The translations under genes were made by a program, and so were the position numbers. The notes under the pieces were generated by a model. The model saw nothing but the letters and a program-made list of their open reading frames with translations. It was not told where the DNA came from and made no database searches. From Streptomyces zinciresistens K42 (lineage in GTDB: Bacteria; Actinomycetota; Actinomycetes; Streptomycetales; Streptomycetaceae), in contig NZ_AGBF01000010.1 in the NCBI RefSeq assembly GCF_000225525.1, positions 1-64,000 on the forward strand: DNA of 64,000 bases, read 5' to 3'. Below are positions 17,531 to 25,912 of the stretch, one piece after another. How positions within the stretch are numbered: position 1 is the stretch's first letter; each line of letters begins with the position of its first letter.

Positions 17531-19474
17531 TCAGCCCGCCTCCGGGGCGGGCACCCGGGCGGTGAACTGCTCCGCCTGGAGCGCGTACAGCTCGGCGTAC
17601 AGGCCACCGGTGGCCAGCAGCCCGTCGGGGGTGCCGGACTCCACGAGCCGCCCCTGGTCGAGCACGTGCACCAGATCGGCGTGGCGGACGGACGCGAGCC
17701 GGTGGGTGATGAGCACGACGGTCTGACCGGCCGAGGCCAGCGCCCGGATCTTGTCGAAGACCTCCACCTCGGCGCGGGCGTCGAGGGCCGCCGTGGGCTC
17801 GTCGACGATCAGGATGCGGCCGCGCCGGTAGGCGGCCCGCGCGATACCGAGCCGCTGCCACTGGCCGCCGGACATCTCGTGCCCGCCGTTGAACTGGCGG
17901 GCCAGCAGGGTGTCCAGGCCGTGCGGCAGGTCGGCCACCACCTCCTGCGCGCCCGCCTCGGCCAGGGACTCCGCGAGCCGTTCCTCGGTCAGGGGCGCGG
18001 AGGAGCGGCCGACGGCCACGTTGACCCGGGCGGTGAACGGCCAGCGCTTGAAGTCCTGGGCCACCATCGCGACGCGCTCGGCGAGCTGGTGCCGGTCGGC
18101 GCCGGCGGCGTCCACGTCGTCCCACAGGATGCGGCCCCGGTCCGGCGTGTACAGGCCGGCCAGCAGCTTCACCAGCGTCGTCTTGCCCGAGCCGTTCTCC
18201 CCGACGAGCGCGACGATCCGGCCGAGCGGGAGGGTGAGGGTGACGTCGTCCAGGGCCGGCCGGGCCGCGTCGCCGGGGTAGGAGAAGCTCACGTGCTCGA
18301 AGCGGACCTCGCGGGGGTCCTCGGGCAGCGGCTCGCCGCCCACCGGGATCGCCCGCTCGGCCGCCTCGGTGTACAGCCGCTGGAGATCGCCGACGAAGAG
18401 GGCCTCCTCGTGGAGCGCGTTGACCTCCAGGACGAGCGTGTCCAGGCTGGACGACCCGGTGCGGATCGCGATGACGGCCGTACCCGCCACGGCCAGCGCC
18501 ATGGCGCCGGCGAGCAGCAGAGCGCCGAGCGTCGCGTACGTCGCGACGGCCGCGAGGCCCGTCCACGCCGCCGCGACCAGCCCCGTACGGGCCGCCAGCG
18601 CGGCCAGCCGCGCCTGCTCGGCCTCGGCCGTCTCCGCCATCGCGCGGTAGTGGCGCAGCAGGAACGGTCCGACGTCGTGCAGCCGGATCTCCGGCGCGGC
18701 GGCCGGTTCGGTCAGCAGCCCGCTGATCAGATGCCCGGCACGCGCGTGCTGCACCCAGGTGTGGAAGGACTCGTAGCGGCGCCGGGCGTTGGTCAGGGCG
18801 CTCCAGGCGCTGGGCAGCGTCATGGTGGCGAGCAGCGGCAGCAGGGCGGGGTGCAGCACGGTGAGCACACCGGCGGCGGCGATCAGCGAGATGGCGGCGT
18901 TCACCACCCGGGCGCTGTACGCGATCATGCGGCGGGCCGAGGCGGCGCCGTACTGCGCGGTGTCCAGCAGCTTGTGGAAGGCGTGGTCCTCGATCGCGGA
19001 CAGCTCCACGGCCGCCGCCCGCTCCAGGTACAGCGTCGTCGCCACCCGTTCCACCTTGGGCTCCAGCCGGCCGGTGGCGTACGTCGAGGCCGCCCGCAGC
19101 AGGGTGGAGACCACCATGACGGCCGTCATGGCGACGAGCGCGGGAACGGCGCCGCGCAGCCGCTCCTCCAGGGCGCCGCCCGCGATCAGCCGCCCGAGGA
19201 CGCTGTTCACGGCGAGCAGGCCGACCGCCTGCGCCAGTCCGCGTGCCACCTCGGCCGCGAGGACGGTCCGCGCGGCACGCCGGTCGGCCTGCCAGGCCAG
19301 CCGGAAGCTCTCCGCGAGCAGCGAGGGCAGCCGCCGCACCATGGCCCGCAGACTCAGTTCGAGGAAGGCGTCGTGGTGCTGGTTCCACCCCATGTCGTAG
19401 CGCAGAGGGCCCCCGAAGAGCAGCCGCTCCGACTCCGAGACCTCGGGGTCGACACCCCCGCGCTTCTTCGCCAC
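17531..19474 (-). CDS. ABC transporter, fused permease and ATPase
   Basis: This 647-residue half-transporter has a membrane domain (about 60-350, with roughly five to six helices) and an ATP-binding domain with Walker A GENGSGKTT (about 420-428), signature MSGGQWQR (about 533-540) and Walker B ILIVDEPTAALD. It would work as a homodimeric exporter. The substrate is not predictable, and no peptidase domain or lanthipeptide genes lie nearby. The membrane domain is less conserved than the ATPase domain, as is common. Confidence 0.88.
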   Translation of the reverse strand: MAKKRGGVDPEVSESERLLFGGPLRYDMGWNQHHDAFLELSLRAMVRRLPSLLAESFRLAWQADRRAARTVLAAEVARGLAQAVGLLAVNSVLGRLIAGGALEERLRGAVPALVAMTAVMVVSTLLRAASTYATGRLEPKVERVATTLYLERAAAVELSAIEDHAFHKLLDTAQYGAASARRMIAYSARVVNAAISLIAAAGVLTVLHPALLPLLATMTLPSAWSALTNARRRYESFHTWVQHARAGHLISGLLTEPAAAPEIRLHDVGPFLLRHYRAMAETAEAEQARLAALAARTGLVAAAWTGLAAVATYATLGALLLAGAMALAVAGTAVIAIRTGSSSLDTLVLEVNALHEEALFVGDLQRLYTEAAERAIPVGGEPLPEDPREVRFEHVSFSYPGDAARPALDDVTLTLPLGRIVALVGENGSGKTTLVKLLAGLYTPDRGRILWDDVDAAGADRHQLAERVAMVAQDFKRWPFTARVNVAVGRSSAPLTEERLAESLAEAGAQEVVADLPHGLDTLLARQFNGGHEMSGGQWQRLGIARAAYRRGRILIVDEPTAALDARAEVEVFDKIRALASAGQTVVLITHRLASVRHADLVHVLDQGRLVESGTPDGLLATGGLYAELYALQAEQFTARVPAPEAG

Positions 19475-19843
19475 GACCGGCTCCCCCCGACGGCTGCTGG
19501 TGACGAAGGGCCACTATGGCGGGGCGGCAGCGCGCGGGGGAGGGCGCGAGGGGGGTGGAAGGGTGCGCGCGGGCGTACGTCGACGGGGCGGGCGGGGTGA
19601 CCGGGCGGGCCGGGGCGAACAGGCTGATCGGGCGGGCGTGGGCGACCGGGCTGATCGGACCGGCGGGGCTGCCGGGTGCGGCGGGGACGGCTGCGGCGGG
19701 ACCGGGTGCGGCGGGACCGGGTGCGGGCGGCCGACGGGGTCAGGAACGGGCGGCCGGGCGGGGTGTCACGTGCTCGGCGGGGTGGGGCCGGGTCCGTGCG
19801 GAGCCGGGTCCGGGCATGGGTGGGGCCGGGTCCGGGCGGGGTG
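19475..19843. other. GC-rich repetitive intergenic region
   Basis: No credible gene is seen. The DNA is a G-rich run of short direct repeats, including GCCGGGTCCG three times, CGGGGTGTCACG twice, and repeated CGGGCGGGC and GACCGGG words. Open frames here encode only Gly/Arg/Ala-rich sequence. It separates the ABC gene from the regulatory module. Confidence 0.5.
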
Positions 19844-20275
19844 TCACGCGCTCAGCTGGCGGGACCAGATCGGCGTCGTCCCCATGACGCGGCACAGCGC
19901 CAGGTAGAGCGGGATCGGCGGCGTGTAGGGCACCGGCCCCTCGGGGCGGTGGATCAGGTGCGGGGTCTCCGAGACGACCGCGCCCGTCGAGTAGCGCACG
20001 GACTCCGGCCACTCCAGCGCGTAGTCGGAGTCGGACGGAACGATCCACCACCAGTGCGTGTCGTCGGCGTACACGCACCCCACGCGCGGGAGCCGGGGCA
20101 GTACCAGCGGACCGAAGCGGGCGGGAACCGCCACCGCGTCGCAGCCCAGGGGTGCCGTCATCCCCTCCGGAACGGGCAGGCGTCGCGGGGCGGCCGTCAC
20201 GCGCATGCCGCGGCCAACACGGACCAGCGAGTCCAGGCTCATGACCTGACCGCCGGACGCGCCCCTCACAGCCAT
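19844..20275 (-). CDS. Hypothetical protein linked to the anti-sigma-like ATPase
   Basis: This protein of about 143 residues contains VMSLDSLVRVGRGMRV, LVLPRLPRVGCVYADDTHWWWIVPSDSDYALEWPE and IPLYLALCRVMGTTP. I do not recognise a named domain, though similar proteins occur beside such ATPases in Streptomyces. The ATG at 20275 overlaps the end of the ATPase gene by 10 bases, which suggests translational coupling; a later ATG at MSLDSL is possible. The Trp-rich WWW patch suggests ligand binding, which is speculative. Confidence 0.65.
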   Translation of the reverse strand: MAVRGASGGQVMSLDSLVRVGRGMRVTAAPRRLPVPEGMTAPLGCDAVAVPARFGPLVLPRLPRVGCVYADDTHWWWIVPSDSDYALEWPESVRYSTGAVVSETPHLIHRPEGPVPYTPPIPLYLALCRVMGTTPIWSRQLSA

Positions 20276-20940
20276 GCGGACCCCGTTTCCCCGTCGTGCC
20301 ACGCCTGGGTGCCGTCCTCGTCGTCGGATCCCCCGGCGGGGCCCGGCTTGGGGCGCGACCCCCAGCCGAGGTCGTCGTGCGGACCGTCGCCGGTGCCCGG
20401 GGCGTCCCCGGAGCCGGCGCGGCGCGGCAGTTCGGCCCAGACGATCAGTCCGGCGCCGTGCTCCTGGGCTCCCCACGCGTCGCACAGGGCGTCGATGAGA
20501 AGCAGTCCCCGGCCGTGCTCGTCGTCGGGACGCGCGGCACCCGGGTGCGGTTCACCCGGCGCGCATCCTTCGTCGCGCACCGCTATGCGCACCAGCTCCG
20601 CGCCGTCACGCAGCTCGCACACTATGTGCTCGCTCGCGGTGTGCACGATGGCGTTGGTGACCAGCTCGGACACGACCAGAGCCGCCGTGTCGCAGGTGTC
20701 CTCGCACACCGACCAGCCGTGCAGACGCGCCTTGGTCAGGCGTCTGGCCTGGGCGGCGGAGCCCGGGTGCGCGGTCAGCTCGAAGCGGAACCGGCGCACG
20801 TCGGGAGCTTCGCGCCGGGAGTCGGCTCCCTCGCCCGCACGCGGAGCGGCCGGAGCGGGGGGACCTCCGTCGGTACCGAGGCCGTGAGGGACCAGGGCGG
20901 CGTCTGTTCCTAAGGGCGGGGACGGAATCACGCTTGCCAC
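20266..20940 (-). CDS. HATPase_c_2 anti-sigma-factor-type ATP-binding protein
   Basis: This protein of about 224 residues contains a GHKL ATPase fold: ALVVSELVTNAIVH (N box), IAVRDEG (G1-like) and EHGRGLLLIDALCDAWG (G2). Such proteins are RsbW/SpoIIAB-like serine kinases or anti-sigma factors. It has a disordered N-terminus and an acidic Gly-rich C-terminal tail. I prefer the GTG at 20940 with GGCGGGG upstream; a TTG at 20967 would lie inside the palindrome. It is divergent from an Scr1-type HTH gene and a DUF397 gene, the arrangement of WhiJ/AbaA-like modules. Confidence 0.8.
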   Translation of the reverse strand: MASVIPSPPLGTDAALVPHGLGTDGGPPAPAAPRAGEGADSRREAPDVRRFRFELTAHPGSAAQARRLTKARLHGWSVCEDTCDTAALVVSELVTNAIVHTASEHIVCELRDGAELVRIAVRDEGCAPGEPHPGAARPDDEHGRGLLLIDALCDAWGAQEHGAGLIVWAELPRRAGSGDAPGTGDGPHDDLGWGSRPKPGPAGGSDDEDGTQAWHDGETGSAWL

Positions 20941-20957
20941 TATCGCCCCGCCGTGAA

Positions 20958-20992
20958 CACTTGGCAAGTGTCACTCTGAAAAATGCAGAGTG
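20958..20992. promoter_or_regulatory. Two adjacent palindromes between divergent regulatory genes
   Basis: CACTTGGCAAGTG (20958-20970) is a perfect palindrome around one central base. Immediately beside it CACTCTG (20972-20978) and CAGAGTG (20986-20992) form a second inverted repeat. They lie just upstream of the ATPase gene and are likely operators for the neighbouring HTH protein. Confidence 0.6.
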
Positions 20993-21123
20993 CGGTGTGA
21001 CTCTCTGGAAGGCCGTGGCACACTGCTCGCAACAGCATGTTGAGCGGCGCCAGTTGGGATCATCGGAGATCCGCCACGATCTTCGAACGGATCTTCGAAT
21101 GGCGCCGTCGGCCTGTCGGTGAT

Positions 21124-21155
21124 CAGTAGGTCTGTCAGGATTCAGTCGGTCTGTC
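21124..21155. repeat. Direct repeat upstream of the HTH gene
   Basis: CAGTAGGTCTGTC (21124-21136) and CAGTCGGTCTGTC (21143-21155) differ at one base and are 19 bp apart, close to two helical turns. GATCTTCGAA also occurs twice just upstream (21078, 21090). These may be regulator binding sites. Confidence 0.45.
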
Positions 21156-21224
21156 GAGAATAAGTCGATCCTCGGGGCGCGGGAACCGTCCGGTCCTCAG
21201 GGATCCCGTTCGTGGAGGTGGAGC

Positions 21225-22085
21225 GTGAGCGAGCCGCGGTCCGCGCCGACGGTCGGCCAGGTCGTCCTCGGCCGGCGCCTGCTGGAGCTGCGGGAGAACG
21301 CCGGGCTGAAGCGCGAGGAGGCCGCCCGCATCCTCCGCGTCGCCCCCGCCACGGTCCGCCGTATGGAGATGGCCGAGGTCGGGCTGAAGATCCCGTACCT
21401 CCAGCTGCTCCTGAAGGCGTACGGCATCTCCGACGTGGAGGCGGAAGCCTTCGTCCTGCTGGCCGAGGAGGCCAACAAACCGGGCTGGTGGCAGCGCTTC
21501 CACGACATCCTGCCGGGCTGGTTCTCGATGTACGTGAGCCTGGAGGGCGCCGCCGCGCTCATCCGCTCCTACGAGCCCCACTTCGTGCCCGGCCTCCTCC
21601 AGACCGAGGAGTACGCGCGCGGTGTGCTGCGCTCCGGCGCCATCGGCCAGACCAGCCCCGACGACATCGAAGGCCATGTCGCTCTGCGTATGCAACGCCA
21701 GCAGTTGCTCACCCGCCAGGACGCGCCCCGGCTGTGGGTCGTGATGGACGAGACCGTGCTGCGCCGCCCCGTCGGCGGCCCGGAGGTGATGCGTGCCCAG
21801 ATCGACAGACTGCTCGACACCACGAAGCTGCCCAACGTCACGCTCCAGGTGGCCCCGTTCTCCAGCGGGCCGCACCCCGGCACGTACGGGCCCTTCGTGC
21901 TGTTCCGATTCGCCGTGCCGGAACTGCCCGACATGGTCTACAGCGAGTACCTGACCGGCGCCGTCTATCTCGACGCGCGCACCGAGGTGGCCACCCATCT
22001 CGAGGTCATGGACCGCATGGCGGCGCAGGCCGCTACGGCACATCGCACGAAGGAGATCCTCCGGGATCTCCGCAAGGAGCTGTGA
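21225..22085 (+). CDS. Scr1-type helix-turn-helix regulator (HTH_31/DUF5753)
   Basis: The 286-residue protein has an XRE-like HTH at about 10-65 (LRENAGLKREEAARILRVAPATVRRME) and a C-terminal DUF5753 ligand-like domain with SLEGAAALIRSYEPHFVPGLLQTEEYAR. This is the WhiJ/Scr1 family of Streptomyces developmental regulators, usually encoded with a small DUF397 protein. The GTG at 21225 follows GGAGG. Its stop codon directly abuts the ATG of the DUF397 gene. Confidence 0.9.
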   Translation: MSEPRSAPTVGQVVLGRRLLELRENAGLKREEAARILRVAPATVRRMEMAEVGLKIPYLQLLLKAYGISDVEAEAFVLLAEEANKPGWWQRFHDILPGWFSMYVSLEGAAALIRSYEPHFVPGLLQTEEYARGVLRSGAIGQTSPDDIEGHVALRMQRQQLLTRQDAPRLWVVMDETVLRRPVGGPEVMRAQIDRLLDTTKLPNVTLQVAPFSSGPHPGTYGPFVLFRFAVPELPDMVYSEYLTGAVYLDARTEVATHLEVMDRMAAQAATAHRTKEILRDLRKEL

Positions 22086-22340
22086 ATGGATCGCATCAAG
22101 CCGCGCATAAGCGTCTACAACGGCATGCCCGCGCGGGACTTGGGCAGTGAAGGCTGGCACAAGCCGTGGAGCGGCGGCAACGGAGGCAACTGCCTGGAGG
22201 CGATGAAGCTCGCCGACGGCCGGATCGCCGTCCGTCAGTCGACGGACCCGGACGGACCCGCGCTGATCTACACCACGGACGAGATGACGGCGTTCATCGA
22301 GGGCGCCAAGGCGGGGAAGGCGGACTTCCTGCTGTCCTGA
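22086..22340 (+). CDS. DUF397 domain-containing protein
   Basis: This 84-residue protein shows the DUF397 pattern (WHKPWSGGNGGNCLEAMKLADGRIAVRQSTDPDGPALIYTTDEMTAFIEGAKAGKAD). DUF397 proteins partner WhiJ-like regulators and in some studied cases behave like the toxin or antagonist of the HTH protein. The ATG immediately follows the upstream TGA, so the two genes are translationally coupled. Confidence 0.88.
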   Translation: MDRIKPRISVYNGMPARDLGSEGWHKPWSGGNGGNCLEAMKLADGRIAVRQSTDPDGPALIYTTDEMTAFIEGAKAGKADFLLS

Positions 22341-22507
22341 CCCGCACCACCGCTTGCCACCCCCCACTTCCCTTGCCACCCCCTCTTCCTTCCCTCCAGG
22401 TGACCCCCGATCCCCGATCCCCGTGCTCTCTATGGTTCCACTGGTGAATTCCCTTATTTTGGTGCTGAGTTGCTTAATCCGTGTTCTCTGACCTCATGGA
22501 GCTCGTC

Positions 22508-23311
22508 ATGACCGGGCCGCGTCCCGTCGAGATCGACACCAGCAAGCCCCATCCCGCGCGGATGTACGACTGGTACCTCGGCGGGAAGGACAACTATCCC
22601 GTCGACGAGGCCATGGGCCGCCAGATGCTCGTCCTGGACCCCCGGGTGCCGGTGATGGCTCGGGTCAACCGCGCCTTCATGCAGCGTGCGACCCGATGGC
22701 TCGCCGAGCACGGCGTCCGCCAGTTCCTGGACATCGGGACCGGCATACCGACCGAGCCGAACCTCCACCAGATCGCCCAGCGCGTCGCTCCGGACGCGCG
22801 CGTCGTCTACTGCGACAACGACCCCATCGTGCTCGCGCACGCCGGGGCCCTCCTGCGCGGCACGGACGCCGGGGCCACCGAGTACCTCCAGGCCGACGTC
22901 CGCGACCCGGACGCCATCCTCGAAGGCGCCCGCAAGGTACTCGACCTCAGCCGTCCGGTGGCCCTCTCGCTCGTCGCGCTGCTCCACTTCGTCCCCGACG
23001 ACGACGGTGCCCACGAGCTGGTCGGGCGGCTGCTGTCCGCACTGCCCTCCGGCAGCCATCTGGTGATCACACACGCCACCGCCGACTTCACCCCCGAGGA
23101 GTCCGCGGCGGCGACCGAGAAGCTCAGGGCCGCGGGCGTCACGCTGGCCCTGCGCTCCCGGGAGGAGTTCACCCGCTTCTTCGACGGCCTCGACCTCGTC
23201 GAGCCCGGCGTCGAGGTGCCCCACCGCTGGCACCCCGAGCTGGGCGACCCGGTACCCGGCCAGGAGGAGGGGGTCATCCCCGGCTACGGGGCGGTGGCCC
23301 GCAAGCCGTAG
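22508..23311 (+). CDS. S-adenosyl methyltransferase family protein (PF04672 type)
   Basis: The 267-residue protein carries HPARMYDWYLGGKDNYPVD and QFLDIGTGIPTEPNLHQIAQ, signatures of the actinobacterial SAM-dependent methyltransferase family formerly called DUF574. The natural substrate is unknown. These genes often lie next to xre/DUF397 modules, as here. I chose ATG 22508 because GGAG is six bases upstream and the family usually starts close to this point; ATG 22496 is an alternative. Confidence 0.85.
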   Translation: MTGPRPVEIDTSKPHPARMYDWYLGGKDNYPVDEAMGRQMLVLDPRVPVMARVNRAFMQRATRWLAEHGVRQFLDIGTGIPTEPNLHQIAQRVAPDARVVYCDNDPIVLAHAGALLRGTDAGATEYLQADVRDPDAILEGARKVLDLSRPVALSLVALLHFVPDDDGAHELVGRLLSALPSGSHLVITHATADFTPEESAAATEKLRAAGVTLALRSREEFTRFFDGLDLVEPGVEVPHRWHPELGDPVPGQEEGVIPGYGAVARKP

Positions 23312-23430
23312 CGGGCCCCGAGGATCTGGCCCGGGGGTGCGCTCGGGTGAGCTGGCTCGGGGGGTGTGCCCGGGGGAGTGGGCCCCGGGCAGCGGGCACT
23401 GTTCGGGCCCGCCGGGTGTGCAGGCGCGGG

Positions 23431-23496
23431 GCGTGACGTGGCGGGCGAAGGCGCGTGACGTGGCGGGCAAGGGGGCGTGACGTGGCGGGCAAGGGG
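23431..23496. repeat. 22-bp tandem repeat, three copies
   Basis: GCGTGACGTGGCGGGC followed by an A/G-rich spacer occurs at 23431, 23453 and 23475. Each copy can supply the left arm of the adjoining hairpin. Confidence 0.75.
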
Positions 23497-23512
23497 GGCC
23501 CGCCGTCACGCC
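23474..23512. terminator. Bidirectional terminator between methyltransferase and gltD-like genes
   Basis: GGCGTGACG-TG-GCGGGC (23474-23490) pairs with 23498-23512 to give a 15-bp stem with a two-base bulge and a 7-base A/G loop. It lies between convergent genes. Confidence 0.65.
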
Positions 23513-23519
23513 GTGCCCG

Positions 23520-25007
23520 TCAGACGGCCATGGGGCGGTCGTACGGGGAGATGGGTGCCGGCAGCCTCGAACTCCCCGTCAGATAGCGGTCGACCGCCGC
23601 CGCCACCGCCCGCCCCTCGGCGATCGCCCACACGACGAGCGACTGGCCGCGGGCCGCGTCCCCCGCCGCGAACACCCCCGGCGCGCTGGTGGCGAAGCCC
23701 GCGTCCCGCCTGACCGTCCCGCGCGGCTCCAGGTCCAGCCCCAGCTGCTCGACGAGTCCGTCCGCACGGTCCGGCCCGGAGAAGCCGAGGGCGAGCAGCA
23801 CCAGGTCGGCGGGCAGGATCCGCTCGGTGCCCGGCACCGGGCCGCGCCGCGCGTCCACCTCGACCAGCCGCAGCCACCGCACATGCCCCGCCTCGTCGCC
23901 GGTGAAGCGCAGGGTGGAGGCGGCGAACAGCCGCGCGTCGGCGTCCGCCGCGGGCGCGGTCCGCAGGTCGCGCGCCTCCTCGTGCGCCGCCGACAGCCGG
24001 TAGACCTTCGGATACGTCGGCCAGGGCTCGGCGTCGTCGTCGCGCTCGGTGTCCGGCAGGGCGTAGATGTCCAGCTGGGTCACGGACGCGGCGCCCTCCC
24101 GCACCGCCGTGCCCAGGCAGTCCGCTCCCGTGTCCCCGCCGCCGACGATGACCACGTGCTTCCCGGCCGCGGACATCGGGGACGACTCCAGATCCCCCTC
24201 GCAGACCCGGTTGGCCAGCGGCAGATAGGCCATGGCCTGCTCGATCCCCGCCAGCTCCCGCCCCGGCACGGGCAGTTCGCGCCAGGCCGTGGCCCCCGTC
24301 GCGACCACCACGGCGTCGTAGCGCGACCGCAGCTCGGCGGCCCCGATGTCCCGTCCCACCGCGGTCGACGCGCGGAACTTCGTCCCCTCGGCCCGCATCT
24401 GCTCGATCCGCCGCTCCAGATGGTGCTTCTCCATCTTGAAGGCGGGGATGCCGTAGCGCATCAGCCCGCCGATCCGGTCGTCCTTCTCGAAGACGGCGAC
24501 CGTGTGCCCGGCCCGGGTCAGCTGCTGGGCGGCCGCGAGTCCGGCCGGCCCCGAGCCGATCACCGCGACGGTCCGTCCCGACAGGCGGTCGGGCGGGCGC
24601 GGCGGCGCGAAGCCGTCCGCCCACGCGCGGTCGGCGACGGCGCACTCCACGTTCTTGATGGTGACGGCCGGCTGGTTGATCGCCAGGACGCAGCCCGCCT
24701 CGCAGGGCGCCGGGCACAACCGGCCGGTGAACTCCGGGAAGTTGTTCGTCGCGTGCAGCCGGTCCGCCGCGGCCCGCCAGTCCTCGCGCGAGACGAGGTC
24801 GTTCCACTCGGGGATCAGGTTGCCCAGCGGACAGGCGTCGTGGCAGAAGGGGATGCCGCAGTCCATGCAACGGTCGGCCTGCCTGCTGATGATCGGCAGC
24901 AACGCCCCCGGCACGTACACCTCGTCCCAGTCCCCGACCCGCTCCTCGACCGGCCGGCGCGGCCAGTCCTGCCGGGGGGTGGTCAGGAAACCCTTGGGAT
25001 CGGCCAT
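23520..25007 (-). CDS. gltD: Glutamate synthase small-subunit (GltD)-like oxidoreductase
   Basis: GltD passes electrons from NADPH through FAD to the large subunit, which makes glutamate from glutamine and 2-oxoglutarate. This 495-residue protein has cluster-binding cysteines at 47, 50, 55 and 59 plus 98, 102 and 106, an FAD motif GSGPAG (151-156), an NADPH motif GGGDTGADC (near 287), and the closing [21 protein letters not shown] segment. Length and order are canonical. No gltB lies next to it in this window, so it may pair with a distant GltB or act as a stand-alone flavoprotein. Confidence 0.88.
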   Translation of the reverse strand: MADPKGFLTTPRQDWPRRPVEERVGDWDEVYVPGALLPIISRQADRCMDCGIPFCHDACPLGNLIPEWNDLVSREDWRAAADRLHATNNFPEFTGRLCPAPCEAGCVLAINQPAVTIKNVECAVADRAWADGFAPPRPPDRLSGRTVAVIGSGPAGLAAAQQLTRAGHTVAVFEKDDRIGGLMRYGIPAFKMEKHHLERRIEQMRAEGTKFRASTAVGRDIGAAELRSRYDAVVVATGATAWRELPVPGRELAGIEQAMAYLPLANRVCEGDLESSPMSAAGKHVVIVGGGDTGADCLGTAVREGAASVTQLDIYALPDTERDDDAEPWPTYPKVYRLSAAHEEARDLRTAPAADADARLFAASTLRFTGDEAGHVRWLRLVEVDARRGPVPGTERILPADLVLLALGFSGPDRADGLVEQLGLDLEPRGTVRRDAGFATSAPGVFAAGDAARGQSLVVWAIAEGRAVAAAVDRYLTGSSRLPAPISPYDRPMAV

Positions 25008-25094
25008 GGCCGTCTTCTCTCACGTGAGCGCACCCTTCCGGTCACGATACGTCCCACCCGGCATGCGCGCAGGGTGGGGGACAGCGCTTTCTCA

Positions 25095-25158
25095 CCTGGG
25101 TGTTCCCCGGGATCGGGATCGCGGCGGCGCCTGGGTGCTCCCCGGGATCGCGGCGGCG
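25095..25158. repeat. Tandem direct repeat upstream of gltD-like gene
   Basis: A 29-bp unit beginning CCTGGGTG and ending GCGGCGGCG is repeated head to tail at 25095-25129 and 25130-25158. The first copy has a 6-base insertion and there is one T/C change. Confidence 0.6.
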
Positions 25159-25164
25159 CCCCCG

Positions 25165-25644
25165 TCAGCTCAGTGCCAGGGCGTACGCCACCGTCGCGGC
25201 GGCCGAGGCGACCGTACGGACGTGGTTCCATGCCGTCCACTCGCGCACGTACACCGTCCAGTACTCCGCCGCCCGCGGGGTGCCGGCCTCCAGCCCGGCC
25301 AGGGTCTCGTTGCGGGGCACGTTCGCCGCCATCGTCACGCCCAGGCTGCCGAACAGATACAGCGCGCTGCCGACCAGCAGCTCGCCTCTCGCCTCGTCCG
25401 GCCAGAGCACGAACGTCACCACGGCGATCACCGCGCACAGCACCGCCGTCCCGAGGAACACCAGCATGAACGCCGGTGTCAGCGCGCTCACGTTGATCGC
25501 CTTCATCGCTGCGACGCCCTGAGCGGGCGGAAGCGCCGCGAGCCCGCGCATCACGAAGGTCGAGAACGCGCAGAACACCCCGGCGACCAGGCCGGTCCCC
25601 ACCACACCGAGCACGATCAGTACGAAGTACGGTCCATCGATCAT
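25165..25644 (-). CDS. DUF1772 family membrane protein
   Basis: The 159-residue protein has four predicted transmembrane helices (near 8-28, 52-74, 80-100 and 138-157) and the NVPRNETLA and EWTAWNHVRTVAS motifs diagnostic of DUF1772 (anthrone oxygenase-like). Members include tailoring enzymes and uncharacterised proteins; nothing nearby suggests polyketide metabolism. The ATG at 25644 is preceded by AGGGGAG eleven bases away, which is rather far. Confidence 0.8.
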   Translation of the reverse strand: MIDGPYFVLIVLGVVGTGLVAGVFCAFSTFVMRGLAALPPAQGVAAMKAINVSALTPAFMLVFLGTAVLCAVIAVVTFVLWPDEARGELLVGSALYLFGSLGVTMAANVPRNETLAGLEAGTPRAAEYWTVYVREWTAWNHVRTVASAAATVAYALALS

Positions 25645-25774
25645 GTCAACGTCAACTCCCCTGTTCCGCCGGGATCCTGCCCGGCCCCGCCGCTCATCAC
25701 CAGTGAATTCCCGTACGGGCTCGGCGCCCACGGCCGGGCGACGCGAGCCCCTGCGCGACCGACCGGGGGACCCT

Positions 25775-25864
25775 GGACGGCTCGGACGGCTCGGACGGCT
25801 CGGACGGTTCGGACGGTTCGGACGGTTCGGACGGCTTGGACGGCTTGGACGGCTTGGACGGGCT
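25775..25864. repeat. 9-bp tandem array in three homogeneous blocks
   Basis: Ten head-to-tail units are present: GGACGGCTC three times (25775-25801), GGACGGTTC three times (25802-25828), GGACGGCTT three times (25829-25855), and one divergent unit. The array lies between the DUF2293 and DUF1772 genes. Confidence 0.9.
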
Positions 25865-25912
25865 GGACCGTCCTGACGGGCTGCGGGGGCTCGCCGTCAG
25901 TCCACTGCTCCG

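Noticed and set aside
21117-21139. CTGTCGGTG upstream of the Scr1-type gene as a damage promoter.
   Set aside because: The expected -10 position reads GTCTGT, which lacks TAnnnT.
25661-25912. Coding frames across the 9-bp array (for example DGLDGLDGLD repeats).
   Set aside because: The repeat length is a multiple of three, so all frames stay open; no start with ribosome binding site or flanking domain supports a protein.
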